Assembly: GCA_028564675.1 (NCBI GenBank)
Contig: JAOVVO010000110.1
Span: 62,001 to 126,000 of the forward strand
Reading direction: 5' to 3'
From: Onchocerca lupi
Lineage: Eukaryota; Nematoda; Chromadorea; Rhabditida; Onchocercidae
DNA length: 64,000 nucleotides
Shown: positions 43,801 to 54,365 of the stretch, in pieces
Layout: each line of letters begins with the position of its first letter
Position numbering within the stretch: the stretch's first letter is position 1
Made by a program: the position numbers and the translations under genes
The notes under the pieces: model-generated
Told to the model about the DNA's origin: nothing
Database searches by the model: none
Seen by the model: the letters and a program-made list of their open reading frames with translations, nothing else

Positions 43801-45691
43801 AAAAAAATTAAATTTCATATTGGTTCAATTATTTGTTTATTTGATTGACCTCAAATTTTTCAGCTGAAACAAAAGTAGAAATAGAAGCAAAGAAGAATTT
43901 TAGAACGGTGGAAAAGAATAATCCTGAAAATGGTAAAAGATTTTTCGACTTTAATTTTATTTAAATGGAAAATTTTAATTTTCAAGCATAAACCTTAGTA
44001 TAGCTGTGAGCAATTTAGCAGTAAAATTTTATAAAAACACTGCTACAGAAGTACCAACAAAGTTTCAATCATCAACAATTGGCGATCATGTGATCACATC
44101 ACCGATTATTGAAAATAAGTTGGCATCAAACACAGAAATTCACGACAAACAAGAGATAAAATTGGATTCTTCTATCCCGAAAACTAGAAAGGCTTGATTT
44201 TATTAGAAATTTGACGATACTTGAATTTTTTATAAATCAAAATTTTTGGAAAATGAAAAAATAATTAAATTTCGAATCATAAAATATATAGAAACATAAC
44301 AAATTCCTAAAGTAATTGATATAAAGTTGAAAATTTTTCATTGTAGTACTAAAATTCTTTTCTTTTTTTATGTGGAGAAATGAAAAAAATACTTGATTGA
44401 ATCTAGAATTATAAAAATTTTCAGGAACTAAAAAAAGTATTAAATTCAGAATTACAAGAATTTTCAGATATTAGGAAATACTGAAAATCGAGAAATACGA
44501 AAGTATAGTGCCCAGAATAAAACGCAAGAATTGATGAACTTTGTTACTGATAAAGAAACAAATGATGAAGTAGTTTTTTAATTATAAATTAGCTCATAAT
44601 TTTGATCACTATGATAAATTAAATCCTTAATTCTTGTCATGTATTTTTGAAATTTAATTATGTAATTATTGCAAAATTAAAAAATTATTTTCTCCAAATT
44701 ATTTTCCTCAATTAATTAATTTTTGTATTTCAATTATTTCAATTTATAGCCTAGAATACATCGACAGAATTGCATTCATCGACGTAATCGTTACATTCGA
44801 AAACCATTCGATATCGATGTTTTACTCGGTTATGACAAGGAAAATAGCTTTGAACAAGTAAATAAATGCAAAATAGCCCAATTATTTTAATTAATTTCTC
44901 TCATTGTACTGTTTATCTCAACAATTCTTGAAAAATTAAGGTCATTAATTAGCAGCAGATCAATTAAAATGACAATTTTAGTCATTCAAACATTAACACC
45001 TTAGCTATAATTCCAATTATGTAAAATTAATCGCAAAATTCTTACATCGAATATTACGAGCAACTGTAGTTTTGGAATTTTTCTAATTTTAGTTTTTTGT
45101 CATAATGGATGTATAAATATTCTGTTATAGTTTGAGGCTCGATTTGCTGCATCGGGACATGATAAAAGGCCAGCAGCTGTTGAAAATGATAAAAAAGCCA
45201 AGAAACGACGAAAAGAAAGCAAGAAAATATGGATTAGCGAATTGCAAGTTTGTTTTTCCATACTTTTTCTCTTCGATTTCATAGGATTTTATTTTTTTCT
45301 TATCGCAAAATTTTTTTTTCTTTCTTTTTTTAATTGGAAAAATTATTTGGTGCATATAATTGAGAGAAACAAAAAAATTTATTCAAAGGATTACCAGACC
45401 ATTTCATTCAGTTTCAAATTTTATTATCAGTATGCTATTTGTCCAACTGAATCACAAATAGTCGTAATTTCTTGCAATGAACTATTAAAATATCAACCAG
45501 TAGATCTGATTATATTCGCTGAAACTATCATTCCATGATTAGGCTCTGCATGATATTTCATTTCGCAATAAATTACAGTAATTTTTAAAAATTTGCCATG
45601 ATTTTAAAATTAATGAAAGACATTTCAGGATATTGATAAGATTTATAGAACATCCGAACTACGCGATATAATCAATTCAGTTCGGATTTAA
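22851..45691 (+). CDS. Very large multi-exon gene, unrecognised acidic protein (5' end not found)
   Basis: Exons, phases consistent unless noted: 22851-23071, 25164-25276, 25871-25952, 26585-26741, 27863-27977, 28392-28501 (or from 28361, which breaks phase), 28901-28976, 29332-29441, 29708-29765, 31563-31639, 32719-32922, 33346-33484, 33778-33879, 34961-35069, 35232-35389, 35645-35748, 35982-36113, 36297-36440, 36754-36849, 37355-37495, 39881-40072, 40164-40351, 40470-40602, 40728-40805, 41496-41587, 41793-41895, 42130-42290, 42791-42923, 43008-43122, 43864-43932, 44004 to an uncertain donor, 44468-44569, 44750-44857, 45131-45247, 45629-45691. That is about 1,370 codons. The first 220 residues are rich in Ser, Tyr, Asn and Arg. 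The middle is acidic, with a long poly-Glu run (about 32812-32880) and poly-Asp. A proline motif recurs (PPLLLVTQ, PAPIFTTS, PPIIVTS). The last third is basic and helical (IEEIRAKMKTGN, KKWKENRAAEYQKELEKLEQ) with an NLS-like KKAKKRRKESKK. No signal peptide or known domain is seen. It may be a scaffold or cytoskeletal protein (inference). AATAAA at 45743. Confidence 0.78.
30234..30505. repeat. Intronic tract of alternating TG/AC-type sequence
   Basis: Within the intron between 29765 and 31563, CGTGTA, TGCGTG, ACGTGTAC and similar alternating purine-pyrimidine words recur densely at 30240-30380 and again at 30470-30505. Such sequence can adopt left-handed DNA. No coding exon is supported in it. 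Confidence 0.6.
30776..30832 (+). repeat. Purine-only GA-rich tract in intron
   Basis: A stretch made almost wholly of A and G with GGGAGA and GAGAGA repeats, about 57 bases long, in the same intron. Polypurine strands of this length can form triplex structures. Confidence 0.6.
31737..32535. repeat. Degenerate minisatellite built on a GATTCTG unit
   Basis: About 800 bases of the intron between 31639 and 32719 consist of diverged tandem units of roughly 35-40 bases. Each contains a version of TCGATTCTGTA, a purine-rich spacer, and ATATTCAAATGTG or a close variant. The several short open frames here on both strands come from the repeat. Confidence 0.75.
33507..33647 (+). pseudogene. Tandem duplicate of the next exon, lacking a splice donor
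   Basis: The acceptor, the first 24 codons and about 20 bases of upstream intron match the segment 33752-33855 at roughly 90 percent. Both copies encode ENETILN or ENETILNM followed by a shared TDITVSE. After ELQ this copy runs into a T-rich stretch and reaches a TAA at 33645 with no GT donor, while the downstream copy continues to a good donor at 33880. If spliced in, it would end the protein early. It is either a dead exon copy or an alternative terminal exon of the large gene. Confidence 0.75.
33960..34405. repeat. Second degenerate minisatellite in the large gene
   Basis: The intron between 33879 and 34961 contains about six or seven diverged units of roughly 60-70 bases. They repeat the order AAGTATTGAATGGAAAA, then TTAGTCCTAAAAAGTTT, then CGATTTTCAAT with variations. 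It encodes nothing. Confidence 0.65.
37077..37130. repeat. Perfect 27-bp tandem duplication in intron
   Basis: Two adjacent identical 27-base copies beginning AAACATCGAAATGATAATTA (37077-37103 and 37104-37130). Their identity suggests a very recent slippage event. Confidence 0.9.
37640..39528 (+). mobile_element. Decayed Helitron inserted in an intron of the large gene
   Basis: The intron between 37495 and 39881 holds a block that is richer in G and C than its surroundings. It contains Helitron helicase remains (see the separate entry) and ends in TCAGCTAG followed by T (CTAG at 39525-39528), the CTRR-T pattern of Helitron 3' ends. The same terminal region (AACTTTCAGAGATTT, then TAGGCTAGC, then a GC-rich stretch, then CTAGT) recurs at 56480-56576 with an unrelated flank, which supports this as the element's 3' boundary. 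Helitrons move by rolling-circle replication and insert between A and T without target duplication. I cannot fix the 5' TC end. The element is oriented with the gene and is clearly inactive. Confidence 0.8.
38040..38620 (+). pseudogene. Helitron Pif1-type helicase, C-terminal remnant
   Basis: Translated pieces match the C-terminal part of Helitron RepHel helicases. In order: SLSHNFCNLVTSEEELV, then YKNHNWLSERIIFAVKNKGI, then DEAVKYSTIFTNSLGL, then LQLKIGMPIIMLRNINPRKL, then KGEDILIPRIAMI, then FKRLPFPIQLGFAVMINKAH. The reading frame jumps near 38320 (between SLGL and MPPYVLQLK), and a stop plus another shift occurs near 38533, just before FKRLPFP. The Rep domain and N-terminal helicase motifs are missing. 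It is a dead transposon gene: in life this domain unwinds DNA during rolling-circle transposition. Confidence 0.88.
40963..41284 (-). rRNA. Fragment of large-subunit (28S) rRNA inserted in an intron
   Basis: Read on the minus strand, the sequence follows a conserved internal part of eukaryotic 28S rRNA. It includes TGACGTGCAAATCG, GGCGAAAGACT, CTAATCGAACAATCTA, TTCCCTCTGAAGTTTTTCCC, CTCAGGAT, GTGAAGCGAATGATTGGAGG, ACGTCTTCAACCCATTCTCA and GGGCCATTTTTGGTAA-CAGAA. About 320 bases are present. There are many substitutions, plus an extra CTGA within the normally invariant GAAAGACTAATCG and an extra TT in AAGTTTCCC, so it cannot be functional rRNA. It lies in the intron between 40805 and 41496 of the large gene, in opposite orientation. 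It is a partial rDNA or rRNA-derived insertion (pseudogene). Confidence 0.88.
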
Positions 45692-45699
45692 AATTTTTA

Positions 45700-46135
45700 A
45701 AAGAGAATTGAAAAATCAAATCAAAAAAAAAAGAAAAGTGATAATAAAATGAAAAATGAAAAAGACCGGATTTTATGATGTTTGTTCAATTTCCAGCGAT
45801 CGTTTTTATTTAAATATGAATAATTTGTACATATACCCTCCATTATCATTTCGCAAAAAAAAAAAAAAAAATGCTAACTGTTAATGCTAATTGTCTCGTA
45901 TAATAACCAGAAAAAAAGCAGTTACAATTGCTGTAAATGAATTTCAGTAGATTTCCTTTAGTTTGATTATTATTCTTAATTTGGATTGAACGTTGCTTGA
46001 TTATAATTGAATTTAACTCATTTTAGTAAACTCAAATTTTTACTCAATACAAAGACAGATCAGGCCAAATCTCACTAAATAAAACTTAATCAAGCGACGA
46101 AATTCGCATTAAAATTTATGTGTGTGAATTGTTAT
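45700..46135. other. Spacer after the large gene, no gene seen
   Basis: The AATAAA of the large gene lies at 45743, and a second long A run is at 45857-45872. Nothing else is recognised before the duplicated region begins. Confidence 0.4.
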
Positions 46136-46138
46136 GTC

Positions 46139-46450
46139 GCGCAAAAATGTCTTGAATCACCTTGTGAATTTTGAATTCCTCAAGTAAATTTCGGCTTTTT
46201 CTCTTCCTGCAACTGCTCCTGACAGTGGAATTTTGCAAAATACTTTGGTTTTGTATGGGAAATACATAGTTTGGTTGAATGAAGGAGATATCATAACTCT
46301 ATAGATACCGCAATTCAAAAGCACAACTCGAAGAAGCACTGCAATTCGAAAAGATACCGTACTTTTCACATCTTTGTGCTGCATCAATTACAGTGTTCAT
46401 CGGATGACATTCATCTTTCGTTATTCGCAAAATTATGCTGTAGCCGAATT
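46139..46450 (+). pseudogene. Inverted, decayed copy of the gene-family block at 48.6 kb
   Basis: On the plus strand 46139-46330 aligns with the reverse complement of about 48630-48790. GTGAATTTTGAATT, GGTTTTGTATGG and ATAGTTTGGTTGAATGAAGG correspond to GCGAATTTTGAATT, GGTTTTGTATGG and CAATTTGGTTGGGTGAAGA. Relative to the better copy it carries in-frame stops after the Trp-Leu-Asn-Glu stretch. Downstream a further readable stretch (46375-46450) ends at a GTAAGT donor. It is a relic of the local secreted-protein family. Confidence 0.55.
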
Positions 46451-47280
46451 ACGTAAGTAAGAACTGTGAGGTATTTTGCTGTTGAGGTATGAATCTTTGT
46501 TCAGCGAATATTCAGAATTATTGAATATATGACATGTGGAGATGCGAAAATTGCATGGATTTTGTAACTTATAAAATATGAAGAAATTAATGTACAGTAT
46601 AAGTATTATTAAGATAAACAAATAGATAAATAATATAAAGGACCTGATTGGCTCTTCGAGTCTGACACCGCTGAACTATGCTTCAGTGAAAGGTTGTTGA
46701 AACTAGAAAAGCATAAGCATATAAACCGACAACAACAATAACAACAATTCCAGATCTAAGCAGAATAAAAATTGTTTTTTACTAATTGTCAGTTTTAAGA
46801 TTGCTGAACAAGACAATGACAGAATACATTTCTCTCTTCCAAAAGAACAATATCATTAATAGAGGGCTTTAAGAATTATTATGTTAATTAAGACACCAGC
46901 ATCATTCAATATGATGCATTTCATGTTCAGTAAGGTTGACACAAGTATTTGCAATATTACGATGTCACCTAGCAAAAAATGACAAATGTCAAATTTCACC
47001 ACTATTTCCTCTTCCGTAAGCCCCTATGTTGCAAAAATAAGGTTCAACTTTTTTTTGAGGAAAATTTACTCACGTTCATTGGAAATATATGTAGATAGAA
47101 GCCATAATGAATGTATAAACTTCGATGAAATTGGTCATCACAAGAATCATGAACTCAAAAACTGAAAATTTCGCTCTCAACAAATGAATAATCCCTTACT
47201 TTGAAAATATATTCTTTTGATCGATAATTTCATTTTACATTTCTCTTAGTAAAAATTTCAAAGAAACGTATATCTTGGTA

Positions 47281-48250
47281 TAACAAGATAGGGAAGTCAG
47301 AAACAACGGAATCATTTATCAAACTATTAGTATCATACTGATTTCATGCCTGAAATAATCATGCAAAATTGGTGAACGAAATGTTTCGTTCAAATGACTC
47401 ATTCAGATTAAATTGATCGAAAACGAAATTAATTAATATAGTCAAAGTAACTTGAATATACACATTTAACAATTATAATTGATTCGCAAAACCTATGGTT
47501 ATATAAATGGAGCTACACTGAGATTCATAAGGTAATGAAAACATTGAAATTGTTCCATTGGCAGATAAATAGAGTGATCCTAATTTATGTCATCAAATAC
47601 TTCAATGAAATACAATTTTGAATCAAAGCAACAAACAAAAAAATGAATAGCTGTGTAATATTAAAAAATTAAATTAGTAACACACAAAATTATTTCCGAA
47701 ATTTTTGAATAATACATATTCCATATCAAAGAGCATTTTTTGTTTCCTAGTCAAGCAGATAAATTTTGAGATCGATTAGTTTTTTTCCAACGTAATAAAT
47801 GTAAATCACTGAATTGACTTACTTAAATAAACTTTCACCATTCCTCGGTTCCTTGGAATCGCTCGTTTTGATATGAATTGCAATTTTTTGGTAGTTACTC
47901 CAAATGGGTATTGTTTCAGTCTATAAAAATAGTGTTTTTGCTTGAATCAAACAATATACAACTATTTTTATCCTTCTTCGAGACTAAAATAAACTTTTGT
48001 AAAGCCTTTTGCACAGTCTGTTTGGTATTAAAGTAATCAAAGATAACACTTACATTCCATCTTATAAAAAGATACAGTGAATAATACTTCGGATGTTACC
48101 ATCGAAAAAGATAAAAATGATTCAACAAACTTGCAGAATGCCAAACTTTTCCTATCATATATTTGAAAATAAGAGTGCCTTTCGAAACAGGAAAATGCTA
48201 TTATGATATTGTTCAAGCATCCATTCAACATTAATGAGATTGAAAATAAT
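47281..48250 (-). pseudogene. Damaged direct copy of the secreted-protein gene (3' exons)
   Basis: About 790 bases (47281-48070) align with 50530-51330, exons and introns alike. The exon equivalent to 51101-51198 is open here (47821-47920, encoding NYQKIAIHIKTSDSKEPRN) and keeps its GTAAGT donor. The last exon has lost one A near 47567, so the DDVKLGT reading becomes a stop, and its acceptor has changed from TTTGCAG to ATTGAAG. The exon before it (48060-48110) is only partly recognisable. It is a recently inactivated paralogue, though a sequencing error at the single missing A cannot be excluded. Confidence 0.6.
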
Positions 48251-48519
48251 TATTCCAAATCTCTTTTAAAATCAATCAAACAATACTTGTTCTTTCCCAA
48301 ATTTTGAACTTTAAAGAATTATCGAGTGGATCAAAATTTCGAAACGACTACAACTATTGCTACAATAGTGATCAAATATTTGAATTAAATTTTCATGATT
48401 TTCCCCTGTTTCGCACACAATTACTTATTACTTAAATTTGAATTAAATTATTTTCGAATTTGCAGTATTATCTTATAATAAGCTCTTTTTCCTTTCCTTG
48501 TAATTCATATAGCTAAGAA

Positions 48520-48810
48520 TTAGGTCCAAATGGCCAATATTTGAGAATAATAAAGTAATAATATGGAGAAATTATTGATTAACCAAATGAAGAAGAAACA
48601 CAACATCAACCAATGTTTTTTGATGATTTCGAGTTGCAGTACTGCTGAAGTTATGGTACCTTCTTCACCCAACCAAATTGTGTTTTCCATACAAAACCAC
48701 AGCGCTTTCCTAAATCTGAATTGTTGAGAAAAAAATTCAAAATTCGCCCGACTGTTTGAAACATTTTCGTGCGACTGCTTGCATAATTTGCATTGGAAAA
48801 CATTCCTCAT
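48520..48810 (-). pseudogene. Upstream block of the damaged paralogue
   Basis: A 96-codon frame on the minus strand contains CMENTIWLGEEGTITSAVLQ, the stretch shared with the inverted relic at 46.2 kb. A hydrophobic run follows (LMLCFFFIWLINN), which could be a membrane segment or intron read-through. No matching exon is found in the better copy at 50.7-54.3 kb, so its place in the gene is unclear. A weakly similar Ile-Trp-x-x-Glu stretch lies at 54430-54500. Confidence 0.35.
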
Positions 48811-48811
48811 G

Positions 48812-49385
48812 TGTAATGTTAGTGAGATTTGATCTGACTTTTTAAGTTGAGTGAGAAATTTGAATTAGTTGGAATAAGATGAATTCAGTTCTCAATTATA
48901 ATTGATCAGAATTCAATTCGAATTGAAAATATTGATCAAATTGGAATGAAATTTATTAAAATATACTAATTTAGTTTACCTATGCCTATTTTAATAGGAA
49001 AAAAGGAAGGAATTCCATGTTTTTAATAAGGGAAAGAATACTGAGTTTACTTTTACAATTGATGAAAATAAATTAAAATCAATTCGATTGATTATTAGAA
49101 CGTAAACTTCAGCTTTTAATATTTCGTTAAATAAATGTGAAAATTGTTTCAAAAGAAAAAAAGAAATATTTTGTTACTTAAAGGAGTTAAAGAACTTTGA
49201 ATTTTTGAAATATTTCCTAAAATTATTGGTTTAAAAGTAAATAATAGAAATGCCGAAATTTATAGAAAATAAAACAAGTGTTAGTTAAAGAGAAATAAAT
49301 AAATCATGACTTAATGTTGTATTAAGAAGACTTGAAGGTGTAAGAGATATTATTGAAATTTTTACGAGGTACTAAACGAACAAAT
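48812..49385. other. Spacer within the duplicated region, no gene seen
   Basis: AT-rich sequence with no supported exon. It includes small echoes such as CAATTCGAATTGAAAATATTG but nothing I can name. Confidence 0.35.
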
Positions 49386-49387
49386 GC

Positions 49388-49507
49388 TTTTATCAGGCTG
49401 GGATATAGAAATTCAGGTTTTATCAGGCTGGGATATGGAAATGCAGGTTTTATCAGGTTGGGATATGGAAATTCAGGTTTTATCAGATTAGGATATAGAA
49501 ATTTGTG
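49388..49507. repeat. Four tandem copies of a 30-bp unit
   Basis: Units start at 49388, 49418, 49448 and 49478. Each reads TTTTATCAGG, then CTGGGATAT, then a GAAATTCAGG-like end. The first three differ by one or two bases and the fourth by about five. No frame is conserved across the units in a way that suggests coding. Confidence 0.93.
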
Positions 49508-49818
49508 TTGTTCTCTATTTTAGCTTAAATATTTGTCCGTGGAATGACAAAAAATGTTCGAAAATAAGTGATATTCTAGTCGTTTTTCGAAGATTCAGAT
49601 ATTATGACAATAATAACAAACGAATTTCCGAAGAATTTACTTGTTGATAAAAATATCGATCAATATAATAATGAAAGTTATCGTTTAAACTCTATATTTC
49701 TATTAGATTAAATGAAACAGAAGTTCTTCATTTTCTGACTCAAGATTAGCATTATATGCGAAAAAGAAGCGTTTTTGTCCTCCTAAATTTGCATGCAATT
49801 GTAAATATCGCATAATAT

Positions 49819-50024
49819 TTATTTACGTGAAAGGAGTGATTGTGGCAATTTAGAAACACCATCACACGAAGTGATCCTCGTTGAATTTACTATCATTTCT
49901 TTGTCGGAATTTTTTGTTTCCATTTTATCAAAATTAATCCCATTACGCAATTTGCGTTTCATTTTACAGCAAAAGTAATTCATCACATCGTGAAGATTCT
50001 GTTTAATAGTGATGATAGTGATGC
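49819..50024 (-). CDS. Possible alternative C-terminal exon of the secreted-protein gene
   Basis: On the minus strand, from an AAACAG acceptor-like site near 50012, the frame reads NLHDVMNYFCCKMKRKLRN, then a polar Ser/Thr-rich tail ending LLSRK and a stop. CC followed by KMKRK resembles the membrane-proximal part of a cytoplasmic tail. The same block, with stops, occurs at about 56088-56290 downstream of the inverted pseudogene, so it travels with the family. It would require the last exon to splice at 50748, before FANKL, through a GTTTTG donor. This is unproven. Confidence 0.3.
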
Positions 50025-50122
50025 TTTTGATAGTGATGCTGATGGTGATGCTTTTGGTAGTAATGCTGATAGTGATACTTGATAGTGATGCTTTTGATAG
50101 TGATAGTGATGCTTTTATCAAA
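50008..50122. repeat. GATAGTGATGCTTTT tandem repeat
   Basis: Imperfect repeats of GATAGTGATGCTTTT and its shorter GATAGTGAT core, about eight units. It lies next to the possible C-terminal exon, and the equivalent inverted copy at 56.1 kb has only a trace of it, so it expanded after the duplication. Confidence 0.8.
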
Positions 50123-50721
50123 AAATTATGTGACATTGCACACATATCACGCTGAATTCTTGAGTAAGATTGACTTCTACAATAAGGTTGATTGCGAATA
50201 TCATTTTCTTCAAATGAATTTTTATCGCGTAGAATATGCTAATGTATATTCAGATTTCCTAGTAAGGTGAACATCAGTGAAATGTGCAAATAAAGAATGA
50301 TAGTTGATGCATTATAAAGTCCAACAACTTTTTTTTTTTTCCGCAGGTTGTTATTTTATCACGTTTGGACATTTCAATTATTTCGGACATTTCATGGTAA
50401 TTGATGATTTTAATTTTTCCAAAACTTTAACACATGCAAAGTACGAATATTTTTTATTTTTATTTTTCATATATAGTATCTTCATAAACCAACAATCAGA
50501 TATAGTTTGATTATCGTTGCTTATATTTGAAAAGTGAATTCAAAAATAACGAAATTATTTATCAAACTTTTAATATCATATTGATTCATCCTTCTTAGAA
50601 AGATATCACGCAAAATTGGGAAATGGAACAGTTTTGTGGAAATGACTCATTCAGATTAAATTGATCGAGAATGAAAATTAATTAATACAACTAAAGTAAC
50701 TTAAATATGTGTACTTAACAA

Positions 50722-53700
50722 TTATAATTTATTTGCAAAACCTATGATTACATAAATAGAACCACGCTGAAATGGATCAAGTGATGAGGATATTGAAATT
50801 GTCGCATTGGCAGATAAATAACTCGTTCCTAATTTTACGTCATCGAATACTTCGCTGCAAAGTAAATAGTTTATTGAAAATCAAAGCAAAAAGATATGAA
50901 TAGTTAAGTAATATTTAAAAAATTAAGTTAGTAATATTTGAAATTATTATTGCACGTCCGTTGTTACCGAAAATTTTAAATAGTGCGTATTTCATATCAA
51001 AGAGTGTTTTTTGTTGAATAATCATGCAGATAAATCATTTGATCGAATAGTTTTTTTTTTTTTTTTTGATTAATAAATATAAATCATTGGATTGACTTAC
51101 TTAAACAAATTTTCACTGTTCTTTGGTTCTTTGGAATCGGTCGCTGTGATATGAATTGCAATTTTCTGATAGTTATTCCATTTTGAGATTGTTTCAATCT
51201 ATAAAAGTAGTGTTTTTACTTGAATTAAGCACTATACAACGACTTTTATCGACATACACTTTAATAAAGCCTTTTGCACAGTCTGTTTGGTATTAAACTA
51301 ATTAAAGAAGACACATACATTCCATCTTTCGAATTGTTCTCGTAACTCCGTCTCGTTTTCAGTCTTCACTACAAACGTGGATACTTCAACATTCTTCCCA
51401 CCAAGTATCATAATCTCATTACTGCTCTCCCTTTACAAAAAATCATCGATAAAATCTTGTTAAAGAAAACGTTGCAATTTAGATTTTATGGATGAAAATT
51501 CAATATTATCATAGAATGGACATGCGATGAATACAAAATTCAAAGCAATGAATAAGACTTAATCTTTTCTTGAAGCAATCGATGTAATTAATAAGCATCA
51601 AACCCTGACGTTTCCAAAGATGATGCTTCAGATATTACGCAAATTTGACTCCCCGTTACACGTATGCACTCTTGTGTGAGCGATTCAACATCAGAATGTG
51701 TGATCGGTGACGGAATGGGAAAGGTGAAAATTGAGATTATCAACTTGATCGGTCTCTGAAATAATTTTTTTTCATATAATTTTATTTTGACTACATTATA
51801 AGAATAAGAATACTTAAGAATAATTTAAAAAACTTTGAAGCAAAATTAGCAAACCGTAATTTTATTTTCGATAAATGTTGCAAGAGGAAGAATATTAAAA
51901 AAAAAAAAAAAAAAGTAGTCCCAAATGAAAACCTCCAAATAGTAAAGTTCATCACCCGAGCACACATGATTGGAAATAATGATTTCGTCATTTTCCACAT
52001 CTTCTCTCATCCAAAAAGTACAGTTTTGGCTCCTGAGCGATGTGAAGATAAAACGTTAATTTTTAATAATTAGGCTGTATTGCCATCACCAAGTTTAAAT
52101 TACAGCGTCCGCTATTCGAATAACATTTTTTCAAATTGCTTAGTTGACATGCTTCTGGGGATAGATTTAAATGAAAATGCTTGTGCAGCTATTGTCAGCT
52201 GTTTGGATGATGAATTTTCTTGGCTGATAAAAGATAAATTTAAATGGAAAGCATTTTCCTTTCTCAGAAAAATCCATTATAATTACCTTAATTACTGGCT
52301 CTCATTCCTGGCATATTTTTCTTCAACTGTTAAATAGCTCTTTTGCAATGAATTTTGTAATTAATCATGAGTTTTGATTTCTTATCCGCTGAGTCTAAGC
52401 TTTTCTAAGCTGGATCTCTAAACATATCTATCTCCATATATCAGGTAATTTAATGTGAGGATTTCTCTCGCACACAAAAAAGATGCAATAATTTCTATAA
52501 ATAAAGATTTGAGCGGGAAGTTAGCGAAATTTATTGTGGTTATACTTGCAAACAGACGCTCTAGTTTGCTCCTTATATTGGAAAAATTTTTGAATCTTGC
52601 AAGAGAAAATGGAGATGAATTAAAAGTTTCTATAAAATCAGTAGAGGCTTGAAAGGAAACTAATTTGAAAATAATTGCTGATTATTTAAATTCTCTTGAT
52701 AAAGTAATAAAAGTAGATAGGGTTAAATTATGTGGTTGATCTTTCTATACTAGATGGTTTTGTGGATTCAATTTAGCAGTGCTTTGCTGAAAAGTTACTC
52801 CAATAAAATGAGAAAACCATAAATTTCTGTTAAGTCTGAAACTATCTGCGATATTATCTGTAAATTTCAATTATGTGAGAACAAGTAATAAAATGAAGAA
52901 ATAAAATGAAAAATAACAAAAAAAAATTACGATAAATAGCCAAAAATGATACGATTGATTAATGGTCGTGGTAAAATGAAGCCATCCATTTCATGTTCCA
53001 TGGAAGTTGCAGGAAAACGTTCTTTTAATTGAAAATGTTTAGAAATTAAACTTGGCATCAAATATTTCTTTGCTCTATGAGTGAATAAAAAAGAAAACCA
53101 GAAAAAAATTCGCACTTTAAAGAAAGAAAAAAAAAAGAAAATGAAACACCAGACGATTCTGTGTCAGCATATTAAGATGATATACAATGTGGACGTAATC
53201 TCTGGATATTATTCATTTTAGCAGAAATAAATTAATTCTTTAAGAGTATACTTTCACGATTCCGACATAATTGCAAGCATTCTGTGCGATTTTCAGTGGA
53301 CAGCACAGTTTGCAAGTATCCAGTCCAGCCATTATTATTCAAATCGAAAAGTATTGGCTGTAAGTTCTGGAATCAAGAATTTTTTAAAATTTCAAAAATT
53401 TTTTTTTTATTTTTTTTTATCCCTTTTTTCACTGTTTGAACGATTTTTCGAACACAATCAATTTATTCTTCACCTAAAAGAATCTTCCTAAGGCAATAAT
53501 TGCAAATAGTTTTAACAAAATCGTAGGAATTAGATCTTTCTGTCTTTGAATTTCATTTCTCGATTAAGAACGTATTGATTCTAATAAGATTTTTATTAGA
53601 AACGTTTAACAACTATTAATAATTTTTGAGATTATGAGTGCAAATGAAGATTTTGCGCCCAATCCCCGCATACTTAATGTATGGACATGCATAATACTTC

Positions 53701-54291
53701 ATTTCCAGAGTGAATCGATTCCCAGTGATATATTGGGAAAAGCTTTGGGAATAATTCGCCGTGTCGAACATATCCAATTTTATAACGACGGTCGAATAAT
53801 GCAGCCGCGGCAAATTCCTTGAAGAGGCTCATGCTGGAATTGATTTGTCGAAAGAAAATGAAAATATATTTGACATTTTTCCTTTCACTGTTTTCAAATT
53901 TCAATTTTGTATTGCCAAAAGTGACCAAAAGAAATGCTAATTGAGAAAACAAATTTCAATCATACTTTAGCATATTGTCTAAATCTTCGTTTTCCAAGTA
54001 TTGTACAATATGGTTACGTATTGCTGGAATGGATATAATTTGACAAAGTGCTTCCAAATTAGGCCGAAAATAATTATAGATATTGTTCCTAAATTCTGCG
54101 ACATGTTCAGAGGAATTCCTTAGGTTGTAACTGGCTGATGATGTTGCTAAAATGTAAGAAATCCTTTTTTGAAGAATAAACAATTCATAAAGATGCCAAT
54201 TTTTCAAGAAATAACCTATGGTATCATTTGAAAGAGCGATATTTTGATGGATTATAGTGAGAAGAAGCGAAGTGATAAGATAAAATTTCAT
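50722..54291 (-). CDS. Unrecognised secreted or surface protein, best copy of a local gene family
   Basis: Exons: 53966-54291, 53698-53833, 53252-53366, 52953-53074, 52554-52629, about 52125-52223, 51933-52032, 51604-51755, 51319-51430, 51101-51198, 50722-50854. Phases agree throughout except between 53252 and 53074, where a small exon seems to be missing. About 490 residues. The start MKFYLITSLLLTIIH is a clear signal peptide, and an acceptor-like TTTCAG lies 14 bases before the ATG (possible trans-splice site). Several N-glycosylation sequons (NRT, NSS, NCT, NET, NAT) and scattered Cys fit an extracellular protein. Readable landmarks are GYVRHGELFPKLFP, ENRTECLQLCRN, CTFWMREDVENDE, RPIKLIISIFTF, VEVSTFVVKTEN, NYQKIAIHITATD and ANATISISSSLDP. 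I do not recognise the family. Partial copies with the same exon order lie at 47.3 kb and, inverted, at 55.2 kb, so the locus is expanding and decaying locally. Confidence 0.55.
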
Positions 54292-54365
54292 TGCAAATGC
54301 TTTCCTGAAATGATGGCTGTTTTACGGAAAAGTTTATTCATAAATAAACAAAAATTAAAAGCCAA

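Noticed and set aside
52455..52652. 65-codon plus-strand frame with Lys/Leu composition
   Set aside because: The opposite strand carries an exon (52554-52629) that joins its neighbours in phase; the plus frame has no partners.
53634..53822. 62-codon plus-strand frame
   Set aside because: It is the shadow of the minus-strand exon 53698-53833 of the secreted-protein gene.
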